The position numbers were made by a program, and so were the translations under genes. 64,000 bases of DNA from Sapria himalayana (lineage: Eukaryota > Streptophyta > Magnoliopsida > Malpighiales > Rafflesiaceae): assembly GCA_029783825.1 (NCBI GenBank), contig JAREIK010000330.1, forward strand, positions 143,501 to 207,500, read 5' to 3'. The stretch's first letter is position 1, and each line of letters starts with the position of its first letter. Positions 24,507 to 37,437 of the stretch are shown here, piece after piece. The notes below the pieces were generated by a model, which saw only the letters and a program-made list of their open reading frames with translations, ran no database searches and was not told where the DNA came from.

Positions 24507-27453
24507 AAAATAGATATACACATCGATTGATATATAGGTTGATAGATAAATAGATAGAAAGATAGATAGGTAGATTGATATACAAATAAATAGACAGATA
24601 GATAGAAAGATTAATAGAAATTTAGAAAAACATATATATTTATAGATAGATAGATTATTAGACAAATAGATAAACAGATAGATACATATATAGTTAGTTA
24701 AATAGATAAATAGTTATATAGAAAAATATATAGACTGATAGATAGATAGAAAAATATATAGAAAAATATACAAAAAGATAGATAGATATATAAATAGATA
24801 GATAAATAAATAAAAAATAAATAGATAAATTGATAGACAGATAAATAGATAGATAGATATAATGATAGATATTAAGATAGATAGTTGATTGATAGACAGA
24901 TTGTTAGAGAGATAGATAGATTGATTATTAGACAAATTAAAATATGTATATATAGATAGATAGTAATTAAAAGAGATTTACAAGTAGACAGATAGACAAA
25001 TAGATAAATAGACAAACAAACACATATACAAATAAAATAATATATAGTTAGGTTGAAAAATAGTAGATGAGACACACAGCCAGGCAGAAAGACACACAGA
25101 CAAATAGACTAACAAATAGATAGACAGATATATAGACACATAGATAGATGGACATACATAGAGATTGATAGAAAGTTAGACATATAATAGATATATAGAC
25201 AGATAGACCCAAATATAGAAAGATAGGTAAATAGAGAGAAAGATAGTTTGATAGAGAGATTTATAGGTAGATAGATTGATAAATAGATTTATTGTTTGAT
25301 TGATTGGTAGATAATAAAATAGACAGACATATAGATAGATAGGAAGATATTTAAATAGATAAACAGATTGATAGATAGCCAGATAGATAGATAGAGTGAT
25401 AGATAGATAGACAGGTAGTTATACTAAGAGAAAGATAGATAGACTAATAGTTATACAAATAGATAGACATATAGATAGATTGATGGATAGATAGATTGAA
25501 TGATAGATTGAAAGATATATTAAAAGACAAATTGATAGACAGATAAATAGACAAATTAATAGACATATTGATAGACAAATAAATAGATAGATAAATAGAC
25601 AAATAGTTAGAGAGAAAGATACATAAATTGATAGATAGATTATTAGATAGATAGATAGATAGATTGATTACTTGATTAATTGATTAATTGAAAAAATTGA
25701 TTAATAGATTAATAGACACATTGATAGATAGATTGATAAATATATTAATAAACATATAGATAGATAGATCGATAGATATATGTACAGATTGATAGTTTCA
25801 CATATAGATAGTTAGAGAGATCGATAGATACATAGATAGAAATATATATAGATATATACATAGATAGACAGAAAGATTTAAAGATTGATAGAGATACTTT
25901 AGATAGATAGATAGACAAAAAGATAAAAAATGGACAAATAGATAGAGAAATACATAGGTAGATAGATAGACATCCAGTAAGATAGATAGATAGTTAGTTA
26001 GATAGATAAATAAAAAGACAAATTAGGATAGACAGACAGATAGACATATGGACCGATAGACAAATAGTTTGATAGATAGATAGAAAAACAGACAAATATA
26101 TAAAAAGAGAGATAGATAGACTGATAGATAGAAATATAAATAGTCAATTTGATAGACAGATTAATAGACATATTGATAGATTGATTATTAGATAGATAGA
26201 TAAATAAATAGATAGATAGACAAACATATAGATAGATAGATCGATCGACAGATAGATATGCAGATAAATAGATAAATAGATAGACAGATAGATAGATAGA
26301 TATATACATAGATAGGTAGTTAGGGAAATAGATAAATAGATATACATATAGATAGAAAGATAGATAGACAAATAGATAGATATATAGATAATTAGACAGA
26401 TAAATAGAAATATTAATAGTCAAATAGAGAGACAGATAAAAAGATAGACAAATAGATAGAAAGTTATAAATAGATATCCAACTAGATAGACAGATAGATC
26501 GATTGATAGATTGCTAGATGAATAGAACGATAGTCAATTAGATAGACAAATCGACAAATATGGTAATATCCATATAGAAAGATACATAGATTTAAAGATA
26601 AATAGATATTTAAATAGATATGTTGAATCATAGACAAATCGATGGATAAAAAGATAGATAGATAGACAGATATACAATTAGATAGATACGTAGATAGATA
26701 GAAAGATAGTTAGATAGATATGCAAATAGATAGATAGATAGAAATATAGAGAGATACATAGATAGAAAGAAAGATAGATAGATAGATAGACAAAATGACA
26801 AATAAATAGAAATATAGATAGAAAGACAAATAGAGGTACACTGAGACAAATACAGAGACATGGAGTTCGATAGACTGATGAAGACATTTATAGATAGTAA
26901 GATAGAGAGATAGACAAATAGATAGATAGATAGATAGACAAAAAGATAGAATGTTTGATAGATATATAGATAGATAGATAAACATATAGATAGATAGATG
27001 ATATACAGATTGATAGACAGATAGATTGACAAAAAAATTGATAAAAACATAGAAAAATAGATTAATATATATATAGACAGATGAAAAGATAGACAAATAA
27101 ATACACAGAAAGTTTGACAGATAGGTGGATATACAAACAAATAGATAGATAAATAATTAGACAATAGATAAAAGGATAGATAGATAGATACATCGACAGA
27201 AATATAGATTGATAGATATGTAGATAGTTAGATAGATATATAGATATATGGATAGACAAATAGATAGATAAACATATATACAATTTGATAGATAGATAAA
27301 TAGATAGATAAATAAATAGACAAGTAGACATATAGATTTATAGATAGATAGATAGACTGATAGACACATAGATAGAGACACAGATATACAAATAGATATA
27401 TAGGCACATAGTTAGACAGATAGAAAGATAGATAGATAAATTGACAGATAGAC

Positions 27454-27484
<31 letters not shown>

Positions 27485-27972
27485 AAGATAGAGATATAAA
27501 TATATCCATAGATAGATAAGTAGATAGATAGATGTAAAGATTGACAGAAAGATAAATAGATAGATAGATTGATTGATAGAGTGATAGAGAGATATACAGA
27601 TAGATAGATAAACATATAGAGATATATAAACATTGATAGATAGACAGAAATATAGATATAGAGACAAATAGGCAATTAGAAAGATAAGATATAGAGATAT
27701 AAAGATAGATAGATATATTAATTGAAAAATAGATAGATATTAGATAGAAAGATAGATAGATAGACAGATAGACAGATAACGAGATAGACATATAGACATA
27801 TATACAGACAAATAGGTAGACTGGTAGATAGTAGATAAATATATAGATAGAATGATAAATAGTTAGATATAATTATTAATAAATAGATAGATAGATGGAC
27901 ATGTAGATAGATAGATAGCAAGATATACATATTGAAAGATAGACAATTAGACATATAGAAAGATAGACGGAT

Positions 27973-28165
27973 GTCTAGGTAGCTAGGTAGGTTGTTAGGT
28001 AAGTAGGTATGTAGGTAGAGATATAAAGAGATAGATAGGTAAAGAGTTAAAGAGATAGATAGATATAGAGATAGAGAGATAGATAGATAGATAAAGATAT
28101 AGAAAGATAGAGAGATAGTGATATAATAATATATAAAGATAAAAAGATAGAGAGATAGATAGATA
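27973..28165 (+). repeat. TAGG/GAGATA higher-order module, copy 3
   Basis: CTAGGTAGCTAGGTAGG-type sequence (27973-28018) is followed by GAGATA-type repeat to about 28165. An (AT)n run comes shortly after, at 28229. The copy at 41708 has the same three-part order. Confidence 0.7.
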
Positions 28166-28226
28166 TATAGATAGACATATAAAAAGTTAAGAGTTAGATA
28201 GACAGGCATATAGAAGATAGATAAAT

Positions 28227-28228
<2 letters not shown>

Positions 28229-28283
<55 letters not shown>
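28229..28283. repeat. (AT)n microsatellite, longest in window
   Basis: A pure run of 55 alternating A/T bases in the GATA array, shortly after a TAGG/GAGATA module. Confidence 0.95.
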
Positions 28284-28288
<5 letters not shown>

Positions 28289-29181
28289 ATAGTTCAAAAA
28301 GATAGATAATAGATAGGTATACACAAAGAAAGGAAGAAAGATAGATAGATATATAGACATATAGAATTCACATAGATAAGCTGATAGATATACAAATAGA
28401 CAGACAGATAGATATATAGATTTATTGAGTATTTAATTAATTGATTAATAAATTGACAGATAGATATGTAGATAGATTGATAGATTGATAGACAGTTAGA
28501 TAGATAGATTGATAGACAAATAAATAGACAAATAGATAGACAGAAAGTTAGACAAATAGATAGATATATAGATTGTTTGATAGAGAGATTGATAAACAAA
28601 TAGATTGATTGATTCATAGATTGATTGATAGACATTTTGAAAGGAAAATTGATTGACATATTGATATAAAAATTGATAGATAGATTAATAAGCACATAGA
28701 TATAAAGATTTATAGATAGATAGATAAATAGATGGATGGATAGATATATAGATAATTAAACAGACAGAAAGACAAATAGATAGATAGTTAAATATACCTA
28801 TAGAGAGATAGATTATTAGATTGATAGATAGACAGATAGGTACACAGATAGGTAGACAAATAGATAATAGATAGATAGACGGATAAATAGATAGACATAT
28901 AGATAGATAAATAAAAAAAATACACATATAGATATACAAATAGAAAGATATACATAATGATATAGAGATAAATAGATAGATAGATAGCTAGCTAGATAGA
29001 TAAATAGATAGACTCATAGACATATAGATATATAAAGAGATAGACAAATAGATAGATATATGTGTGTGTATATATATATATATAAAGATAGACAGATATA
29101 TAGATAGAAAAATAGATAGATAGAAAGATAGAAAAATAGTTAATTAGATATATAGATAGAAAGATAGATAGATAGATTTAT

Positions 29182-29183
<2 letters not shown>

Positions 29184-29218
<35 letters not shown>
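29184..29218. repeat. (AT)n microsatellite
   Basis: A pure run of about 35 alternating A/T bases within the array. Confidence 0.95.
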
Positions 29219-29223
<5 letters not shown>

Positions 29224-29493
29224 AGACAGATAGTGAGATAAATATATAGATAGATAGACAAATAAAAAGTAGACAAATAGACAGACAAATAGATATACAA
29301 AAAGATGGTTAGATAGAAAGATAGATAGATATATATATATATAGATATATAGATAAATAGATATATAGATATACAAATAAAGAAATAGATAAATAAACAT
29401 ATAATTAGATTGACAAATAGACAGATATATAGTGGACAGATAGACATATAGATATATAAAAATATATACATATAGCTAGATAGATAGATAGAT

Positions 29494-29495
<2 letters not shown>

Positions 29496-29540
<45 letters not shown>
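29496..29540. repeat. (AT)n microsatellite
   Basis: A pure run of about 45 alternating A/T bases within the array. Confidence 0.95.
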
Positions 29541-29544
<4 letters not shown>

Positions 29545-31332
29545 GATAGACAAATAGACATATAGATAGTTAGACATAAAGACAAAAGACTTATAGAAAG
29601 ATAGATATATAAACAAATAGACATATAAACAAATAGACATATAAACAAATAAAGATATAACAATTTATACAAAAAGATAGATAGTTAAATAGAGCGACAA
29701 ATACATAGATAAATAGATAGAAAAATAGATAGATAGATAAACAAATAGATAGAAATATCGAAAGAAAAATTGAATGGCAGATTGATAAATATATTGATAG
29801 ACATATTGATAGATAGATTGATAGACAGATATATTGATTGATTGATATATAGATTGATACATAGATTGATAGGTAGATTGATAGATATTTTGATAGTAGT
29901 TTAATAGTCATATTAATAGAGAGATAGATAGATATACAGATTGATATATAGATAGATAGACAGATAGATAGATAAATAAATAAATATATAGATAAAGAGA
30001 TAAATCAATAGAGAGATAAACAAATACATAAATAGATAGATATACAGATATATAGATAGATATACAGATAGATATACAAGTAGATATACAAATAGATAGA
30101 TAGATTGATAGACATATATATAGACAACTTCAAAGAAAGATTTATTGATAGATTAATAGACATATTGATAGATAGATTGATACACATATTTTAGATAGAT
30201 AAATAGAATGATAGATATATAACTAGATAAAATCATATAAGGATTGACAAATAGATAGATAATTAGATAGGTAGATAGATAGAGAGATAAATATACAGAT
30301 TATTCGACAAATTCATAAATAGAAAAATAGACAGATTAATAAATTGATAGATAGATGAATATACTAATATATTGACAGATAGATAGATATATAAATAAAA
30401 AAATAGATCGAAAGACTAATAGTCATATAGATAGAAACAAAAAAAGTCATTAAGATATATATTTAGATTGAACGGTTGAATGATAGAGAGAAAGATAGAT
30501 AGAAAGATTGACCCCAAGATAAATAGTTAGTTAGAAAGATAGATAGATAGATAGACATAAAGTTCTATAAAAGATAGACAGATAGATAAATAGATAGATA
30601 TACAGATTAATAGAGAGATAGATAGATAGATAGATAGATTGATTGATTGATTGTTTGATTGACAAGTAGAGATATAGACAAAAAGACAGATGGATAGATA
30701 GATACACAAAAAGATAGATTGATAGACAGATAAACATATATATAGATAGACAAATACAAAAATAAATAGAAATATAGATAGAGAGATAGAAAGACTAATA
30801 GATAGACAAAGATATAAATATAGATACAATGAAATAGAAAGAAAGATAATGAGATAGACAAATAGACAATTAGATAGATATAAGGATAGGCATTTAGATA
30901 GGTAGACAGATATATTGATTGATTGATAGACAAAAAGATGGAAAGATACATATATAGATAGATAAATAAATAAATTGATAAATAGATAGACAAATAGATT
31001 TATATATAGATAGGCAAATAGATAGATAGTGATAGACAGATTGATAGACATATTGATAGACAAATAAATTGATAAATAGATAGACAGACATATATATTGA
31101 TAGGTATATTGATTGATATACATATTGATTTATAGAATGATAAAGAAATTAATTGACATATTGATAGATAGATTAATAAATAGATTGATATAAAGATTAT
31201 TATACATATAAAATGATAGATAGATAGATAGATAAACATATATTAAATAGATTGATAGAAAGATAAATAGACATATAGATATACAAATAGATAGATAGAC
31301 ATATATACAAATAGATAGATAGACAGACAGAC

Positions 31333-31335
<3 letters not shown>

Positions 31336-31376
<41 letters not shown>
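31336..31376. repeat. (AT)n microsatellite
   Basis: A pure run of about 41 alternating A/T bases, 110 bases upstream of the LINE target site. Confidence 0.95.
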
Positions 31377-31381
<5 letters not shown>

Positions 31382-31483
31382 ACATATAGATATATAGATA
31401 GATAGACAACTAGAAATATTGAAAGATAGAAAGGTAAGTATATAGTTAGATAGATAGAGAGATAGATAGATAGACTAATAGAC

Positions 31484-31499
31484 ATGTAGATAGATATAT
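31484..31499 (+). repeat. Left target-site duplication of the full-length LINE
   Basis: ATGTAGATAGATATAT is identical to 38513-38528. It defines the 5' end of the LINE at 31500. Sixteen bases is typical for L1-type insertion. Part of the match (TAGATAGATA) would be common in this array, but ATGT plus the exact coincidence with both element ends makes a chance match unlikely. Confidence 0.8.
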
Positions 31500-32181
31500 C
31501 CTCGCGAAAACTCTTGCTCTCGGCGAAAACCCTTGCTCTCGGTGAAAACTCGGCGAAAACTCGGCGAAAAATCGGCGAAAACTCTCCTGCGGTTTTCTCT
31601 AGATTTTCTCTCTCGCGATTTATTTTAAATAAACTGTTATGTGAATTGCTTCGTGAATTGCTGTTTGATTTAAGTTCTCTCGCATTTTCTCTAACGTTTT
31701 TATCTTGCGAATATCTTGAATAATCTGTTAATGTGGATTGTTTGGTGAACTATCGTGTAAATTGCTTCGTGAATTGCTGTTGGATGTTATATTTGCAAAG
31801 TGTTATTATGTGTAACTGCTAGTTTTATGCAACGAAGTGCTCCTTGGTTCTTTCGCGATATTACGAATATATATAAAAAGGAAAACTATTATGGGCATGA
31901 AGCTATACGGGCGAACAGGAATAAAAACATCTGTAAGAAATATTAAGCTAAATTAGAAGCCGGAAGCCTTGGTTCTCTTGCGAAAATCCTCTCGCGATTT
32001 TCCTGTGTTTTCTTTCTTGCGATTATCTGGAGTAATCTGTTATGCGAACAGTTGAGTGATTTATTGAGCAAATTACTTCGTGATTTATTGTTCGATAGTG
32101 TATAGTTTATGTGTAACTGCTAGATTGTGCAACTAAGAAGGAAGAACACTCCACTTCTATTCAAACCAAGCCCAACTCAAG
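31500..32181 (+). promoter_or_regulatory. LINE 5' UTR with tandem CGGCGAAAA repeats, probable internal promoter region
   Basis: The element starts CCTCGCGAAAACTC and holds at least five CTCGGCGAAAA-type units to about 31600. Two to three longer degenerate units follow: GCTTCGTGAATTGCTGTT near 31650 and 31760, a decayed version near 32070, and GTGTAACTGCTAG near 31810 and 32110. CpG-rich repeated 5' UTRs serve as internal promoters in many L1 elements. That role is inference here; no promoter motif is asserted. Confidence 0.6.
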
Positions 32182-33410
32182 GTGAGTTTGGAAAAATCTG
32201 ACTTATTATTAAATAATAAGTCTTTTGCCTCGATGGTAAAGGGAACCGTGCCGATTTCAAGAATTCAAGGGAACAAAAACGGGCTCCCGGCCATCATCTT
32301 CTCTACTGAGGAAACTCGAAGGCTCTTAGAACCTTTCAAATACACGCTCGTTGGTAAGTTATCTCACGGTAGGCCTCGTGCGATTGGAGTTCAGAAATTC
32401 ATCGATAATTTGAAGCTTAAGGGGAAGGTGAAACTTGCTGATTTTGATGCCAAGCATGTCGTGCTCCAATGCTCTCTACTGGAAGATCAATATCTTCTAT
32501 GGCAGCGTGGATTATGGCAAGTTGATGGCTTCCCCATGCGTATACTGAAGTGGACAAAGGAGTTCACTCCTCTTGAAGAGCCGCCTATAGCCCCGGTATG
32601 GTTTACATTGCCTTTTCTGCCACTTCATCTTTTCTCTGAAACATCTCTCTATGCAATTTCATCATGTTTGGGTAAGCCCATGTTACGAGATGAAGCCACA
32701 AGAACCATGTCAAGGCCGAATAAAGCACGTGTATGTGTCGAGCTAAATCTCTTAACTAAACCGCCTGACAAAGTATGGATAGGTAGTGGTGAAGGGGAAC
32801 AGGCCAAGGGGTTTTGGCAAACTGTCATCCCCGAAAGTCTTCCTCCATACTGTACAAAGTGTAAGAGGCTCGGGCATGAAAATTTATCATGCAAGGTGGG
32901 AAAAGAAGAGAATAATAACGGGCAGCAGCATGAGGGAGGAGGTAGGAAGGGGATGCAATGGGTAAGGAAAGAGGAGGCATCATTTCTCAAACAAAATGTC
33001 CAGCCGAAGGGAGATCTGAACAATGGTAGAATTCCAAGCATCCCACTAGATTATCCAAATATTACCCAAGAAGAAGGAACCATGAAAGAGCCTAACTTGG
33101 GGATAGAGAATGAGGTTAGCTTAAAAAAGGATGGGAGGAGGTAAAACACAAGAGAAAATATAAAAAAACATCTAAAACAAGAATTGTATTGAAAGAAAGA
33201 CTTGATGATTATGCGTGGATAGACGAGGATCTTCTGGATTTTCCTGATGAAGATTCGGTAATTTTTAGTTGCCCTTCAAGTCATAAGGGTGAAGAATCTC
33301 AAGAAGAGCCCGAGGCGAAAGCAAAGGATGATATATATATTTATAATGAAGATTGGGGGAATCTTTCAAGAACCCAATCCATGGAGGCCCTAAAGCAAAT
33401 GGCCATGTAG
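32182..33410 (+). pseudogene. LINE ORF1 (RNA-binding/nucleocapsid-like protein), frameshifted
   Basis: The first 320 codons encode a DUF4283-like region (about residues 15-190, with ASMVKGTVPISRI, KFIDNLKLKGKV and WTKEFTP) and a CCHC zinc knuckle, CTKCKRLGHENLSC, at about residues 222-235. Family knowledge: this protein binds LINE RNA and forms the RNP. The frame closes at TAA 33142, but a one-base shift in the A run at 33123-33128 restores KGWEEVKHKRK, a typical ORF1 continuation, which stays open to TAG at 33408. The intact product would be about 410 residues. The frame opens with GTG at 32182 where an ATG is expected; the first in-frame ATG is at 32233. Either the start has decayed or the shorter start is used. 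Confidence 0.85.
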
Positions 33411-33549
33411 CTTGGAAAATAGGTAAAATATAAGGAGATTAGGTATGAAATTCCTCACACTCCTAAAACAGTAAGAAACACAAAAAAATATGCTAACAGC
33501 TCTTATGAATCTAAGCGCACAACTCGAGCTCAAGCTAAATTAGTTTTTA

Positions 33550-36500
33550 ATGGATAGATGCCTATATTGGAATGTTAGGGGGGTAGCTAATAGCCCCACG
33601 ATAAATAGATTAAGACTTTTGATTAAAGAACATAAAATATCACTACTGATTATTGCAGAACCAATGGTTCTGCAAGATCAACTAAATAAATAGAGAGAAA
33701 TTTTAGGATTTAATAAGGCGCATGCTAATCTAAATAGTAAACTTTGGATTTTATGGCACAGTAATTTGAAAATTGAAATAATAAAAGATACTGAACAAAT
33801 AGTACATTTCAAATTAGATAAGCGCACAAACCAAATAATCTCAACAGTTTATGCAAAAAATGACAAACAATCTAGGTTGGCTTTATGGGAAGAAATGAAA
33901 GATATAGCAAGTAGAAATATACCTTGGATTATAGGAGGCGACTTTAACATAATTAGAAGCCCTCAAGAAAAGAAGGGTGACAAACCACCGGATAAGGTAG
34001 CCATGAAACAATTTAATGACACAATAGCCATTACTAATCTAATGGAAATTGATTTCACTGGTTCGAGATATACCTGGTGCAACAATTGGAAAAAAAGAGG
34101 AGTTATCTGGGCTCGACTGGATAGGATAATGTGTAACACAAAGTGGGCTTAGACACCTAAATAGAACTTGCTCCGACCATAGCCCCCTGCATATCACGAT
34201 TCAAAGTAACTAGGGTAATACATCTAATTTTAAATTTCAAAATATGTGGGTAAAGCATGCGAGCTTTGCAGGACTTGTCAGAGAGTCTTGGAAAGAACCA
34301 GCAGAGGGTAAACCGATGCAAGTTCTATTAATTAAACTTCTGAGGCTAAAAGCTTGTTTAAAAACATGGAATAAAGAGGTTTTTGGAAAATTAAACCAGG
34401 AGCTAAAAAAATTAGAAGAAAAAGTAGCCAAGCTGGAGGAAGATTTTGACTCTACGAATAACAATGAAACTCGAATAGAATTAAGTAAGGCTAAAGGAGA
34501 ACTAAGATTAAAATTGCACATGGAAGAAATTTATTGGAAACAACGAGCAAAAATAAAATGGTTAAAAGATGGTGATCGCAATACTAAATTTTTTTATAAT
34601 ATGTCTAAAATAAAATCTCAAAAAAATAAAATTAAAGGACTAATAAATAAAGAAGGAAAATGGGTAGAAGATGAAAAGGAAATAGGTGCTCTCTTTAAAA
34701 ATTTCTTTGAAAATCAACTATGTAGTCAGTCATGTAGGACAGATAATTCTCTAATGCAAGAGATTAGGGCGACCATTACGGAAGATCAAAATCAATTAAT
34801 GGAATTGATCCCAGAAGAACCAGAAGTCAAGGAAGCTGTCATAGTCTGGATACAGATAGTGCTGCAGGACCAGATGGTTGGAATAATTATTTTTATCAGG
34901 TAAACTGGAATACGATTAAAACTGAGCTAGTCCCTGCAATTGCAAGTTTTTTTGTAGGTGCGGAAATCCCAAAATCATGGGCAAAATCTTATATAGTACT
35001 AATTCCAAAAAAAGAATCACCACAGAAATGTGAGGATTATAGACCAATAAGTTTATGTAATGCTATGTATAAAATATTGGCCAAAATATTAAAAAATAGG
35101 CTAAGCTTAATTTTACCTACAATAATATCTCAGGAAAAAATGGACTTTGTTAAAAATAGATTAATGATTGAAAATATAAAACTTGTATCAGAAATGATGA
35201 AAGAAATAGGAGGTAAATCTAGAGGAAAAAACTTAGTGGTCAAACTAGATCTATCGAAAGCCTTCGATAGAGTGGAATGGGATACCCTTTGTTTTGTGTT
35301 AAGAAGATTCGGCTTCTCTAAGATGACCATAGATTTAATTTATAGATGTATATCAAGCACTTGGGTAAGAGTCCTAGTAAATGGTAAGTTAAGTGAGGAA
35401 TTTAAACCAAATAAATGCTTAAGGCAAGGGGATCCGTTATCCCCCCTTCTTTTTGATATCTATATAGAACTATTAATACGAAACTTGAATAAGAAAATAT
35501 ACGAAGGTAAAATAATGTCATTCAGACAACCAAGGAATACACCCAGAATTGGTTGTTTAGCTTACGCAGATGACTTTATAATATTTACTAATGCTAGCAT
35601 AAAGTCTTTAATGAATCTTATGGAACTTCTTCAAATATTTGAAAAAGAGACAGGCCAAATGGTTAATAAAAGTAAATGTCAGTTTATGCTTGCAAAAAAT
35701 GCAAAACTAAAGTTAGTAGATAAAATAAATAATATTACAGGTTTTGTGGAAATTAAAGGGGCATTAATGTATCTAGGTTGTCCGATATATGAGGGGAGGT
35801 TGAAGGAAGAATATCTAACTTACCTTCAAGACAAACTAAGAAAGAAAATAGCAGGATGGAAAGAAGAGCTCCTGGGATTTGGGGGGAGGATTACGCTGCT
35901 TTCACTTGTATTACAAAGCACACTCACACACATATTATCAGTGATACATCCCCCTAAAAAATTTATAAAAAAACTCGAATCAGAAATGGCTAACTTCTTA
36001 TGGGGTAAAAAACAAGGCAGAAATAAACTACACTGGAAGGACTGGAAAAATATTTGTTATCCGAAAGAGGAAGCAGGATTAGGTCTAATGAGCCTCCAGG
36101 ACTCGGCAGCTGCCTAGGACTGCAAAAGCTGGTGGAGACTTAAAGAAAGCGATAATCTATGGGCTAAATATATGCGGGTAAAATATTTAGATAATAAAAA
36201 TAAGACTTCTAAGAAAGCTTCGAATAGTTGGAAGTCAATGGAAAAACAAAAAGAGATAGTAGACTCACACACTATACTAAAGAAGAGTGGCTGGAAATGG
36301 ACGTTAACACCACAAGGAAACTTTTCCCTCAAGTCGGCAAAAGATTTGGTCAGAAAGAAAAAACTGGTTCAAACTCTATTTAAATGGGTATGGCAAGAAA
36401 ATATCCCGCAAAAAATGTGCTCCTTCACATGGAAGGCATTAATGAATGCTATACCGGTAGATAGAAATGTACAAAAGAAAGGGATAAACATGGCTTCAAG

Positions 36501-37437
36501 ATGAGAATGCTGTTCACAAGCGGTTGAAACAACTGATCATTTGCTTTTTAATGGACCCATTGCAGCAGAAATATGGAGAGAGATGGAAGGGGAAAAAAGA
36601 ATATGTAAAATAGACGATGGATTAATAGATAAAGTTAAAAAATGGGAAAAAGTAAACATAAAAAGCCCCGCCAGGAAATGGCTTAATCAGAAACTGCCGC
36701 ATCTAATTATTTGGTGTATTTGGAAATCTAGAAACAAAAGTAAATTTGAAAATATAAGGATGAATTTAACAGAAATTATAAAAGATATTAGAAAGGAGAT
36801 ATGTAATATATCAATAATAAAACCGATAGTAATACAGGAATTGAAACAAGAAAAGAAGCTTGAGAAAGAATGGGATCTCACATACAAAGTGTTAAAACAG
36901 CAATGGGCTAAATGTATACAGTGGAATGCTCCGCCGGTTGGCAAACTCTCACTTAATACGGATGGGAGCTTTAGCAGGGACACTGGAATAGCAGGAGGAG
37001 GTGGGGTAATAAGAGATCATACAGGGACAGTACAGAGAGCATTCACCAGATCTAGTAGGGCATCCTCGGCTTTAGAATCAGAAATTAGAGCATTAAAATC
37101 AGGGTTAGAGATATGTAAGCAGCTAAACTTTAAAAACATTGAAGTTCAGGTAGACTCAAAATTACTAGTTGATACAGTAATCAATAAGAAAATATTATGG
37201 AGGTATGAAGAGGATCTAGAAGTTATTCTTAGTCTTTTGGATGAACTGAAGGCCTCAATAATACATATATATAGAGAAGCTAATAATCTAGCGGACAGTC
37301 TATCTAAAATAGGCACCACCAGAGGAGATAAAGATTACAATGAGAAATTCATGCCAAATAAACTAAAGGGAATAGTATGTTTAGATAAAATGGGTTTTCC
37401 TTATATTAGAACAAATAAACATACCACGAAGATATGA
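33550..37437 (+). pseudogene. LINE ORF2 (endonuclease-reverse transcriptase-RNase H), multiply disrupted
   Basis: ATG at 33550 opens an APE-type endonuclease (YWNVRG; GGDFNI near 33940; SDHSP near 34170). The reverse transcriptase follows (GPDGW at 34872; DYRPISLCN; KLDLSKAFDRVEW near 35245; GDPLSPLLF; YADD catalytic motif at 35563-35574). A zf-RVT-like region comes next (about 36290-36600), then RNase H with its acidic residues (NTDGS near 36955, ESE near 37078, VDSKLL near 37150, NNLADSLS near 37285). Disruptions: TAG 33691, a frameshift at about 34145-34155 with TAG 34211 beyond it, a compensating frameshift at about 34850, TAG 36115, TGA 36502. About 1296 codons in all, the normal size for plant L1 ORF2. 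Catalytic motifs are intact where readable, so inactivation is by stops and shifts. Confidence 0.93.

Larger units (their letters stand above)
18543..31499 (+). repeat. Degenerate GATA/TAGA tetranucleotide array, block 2
   Basis: Continuation of block 1 after the CACTA insertion: same strand, same variants (TAGACAAATAGA, GATTGATAG). It holds one TAGG/GAGATA module (27973) and several pure (AT)n runs. Minus-strand open frames here reach 371 codons (19927-21042), but they translate only as shuffled S/I/Y/L/F/N repeats and overlap in several frames, so they are not genes. No other feature was seen. Confidence 0.95.

Noticed and set aside
32649..33041. 130-codon minus-strand frame within LINE ORF1
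   Set aside because: Shadow of ORF1, which has the CCHC knuckle and DUF4283-like region on the + strand.
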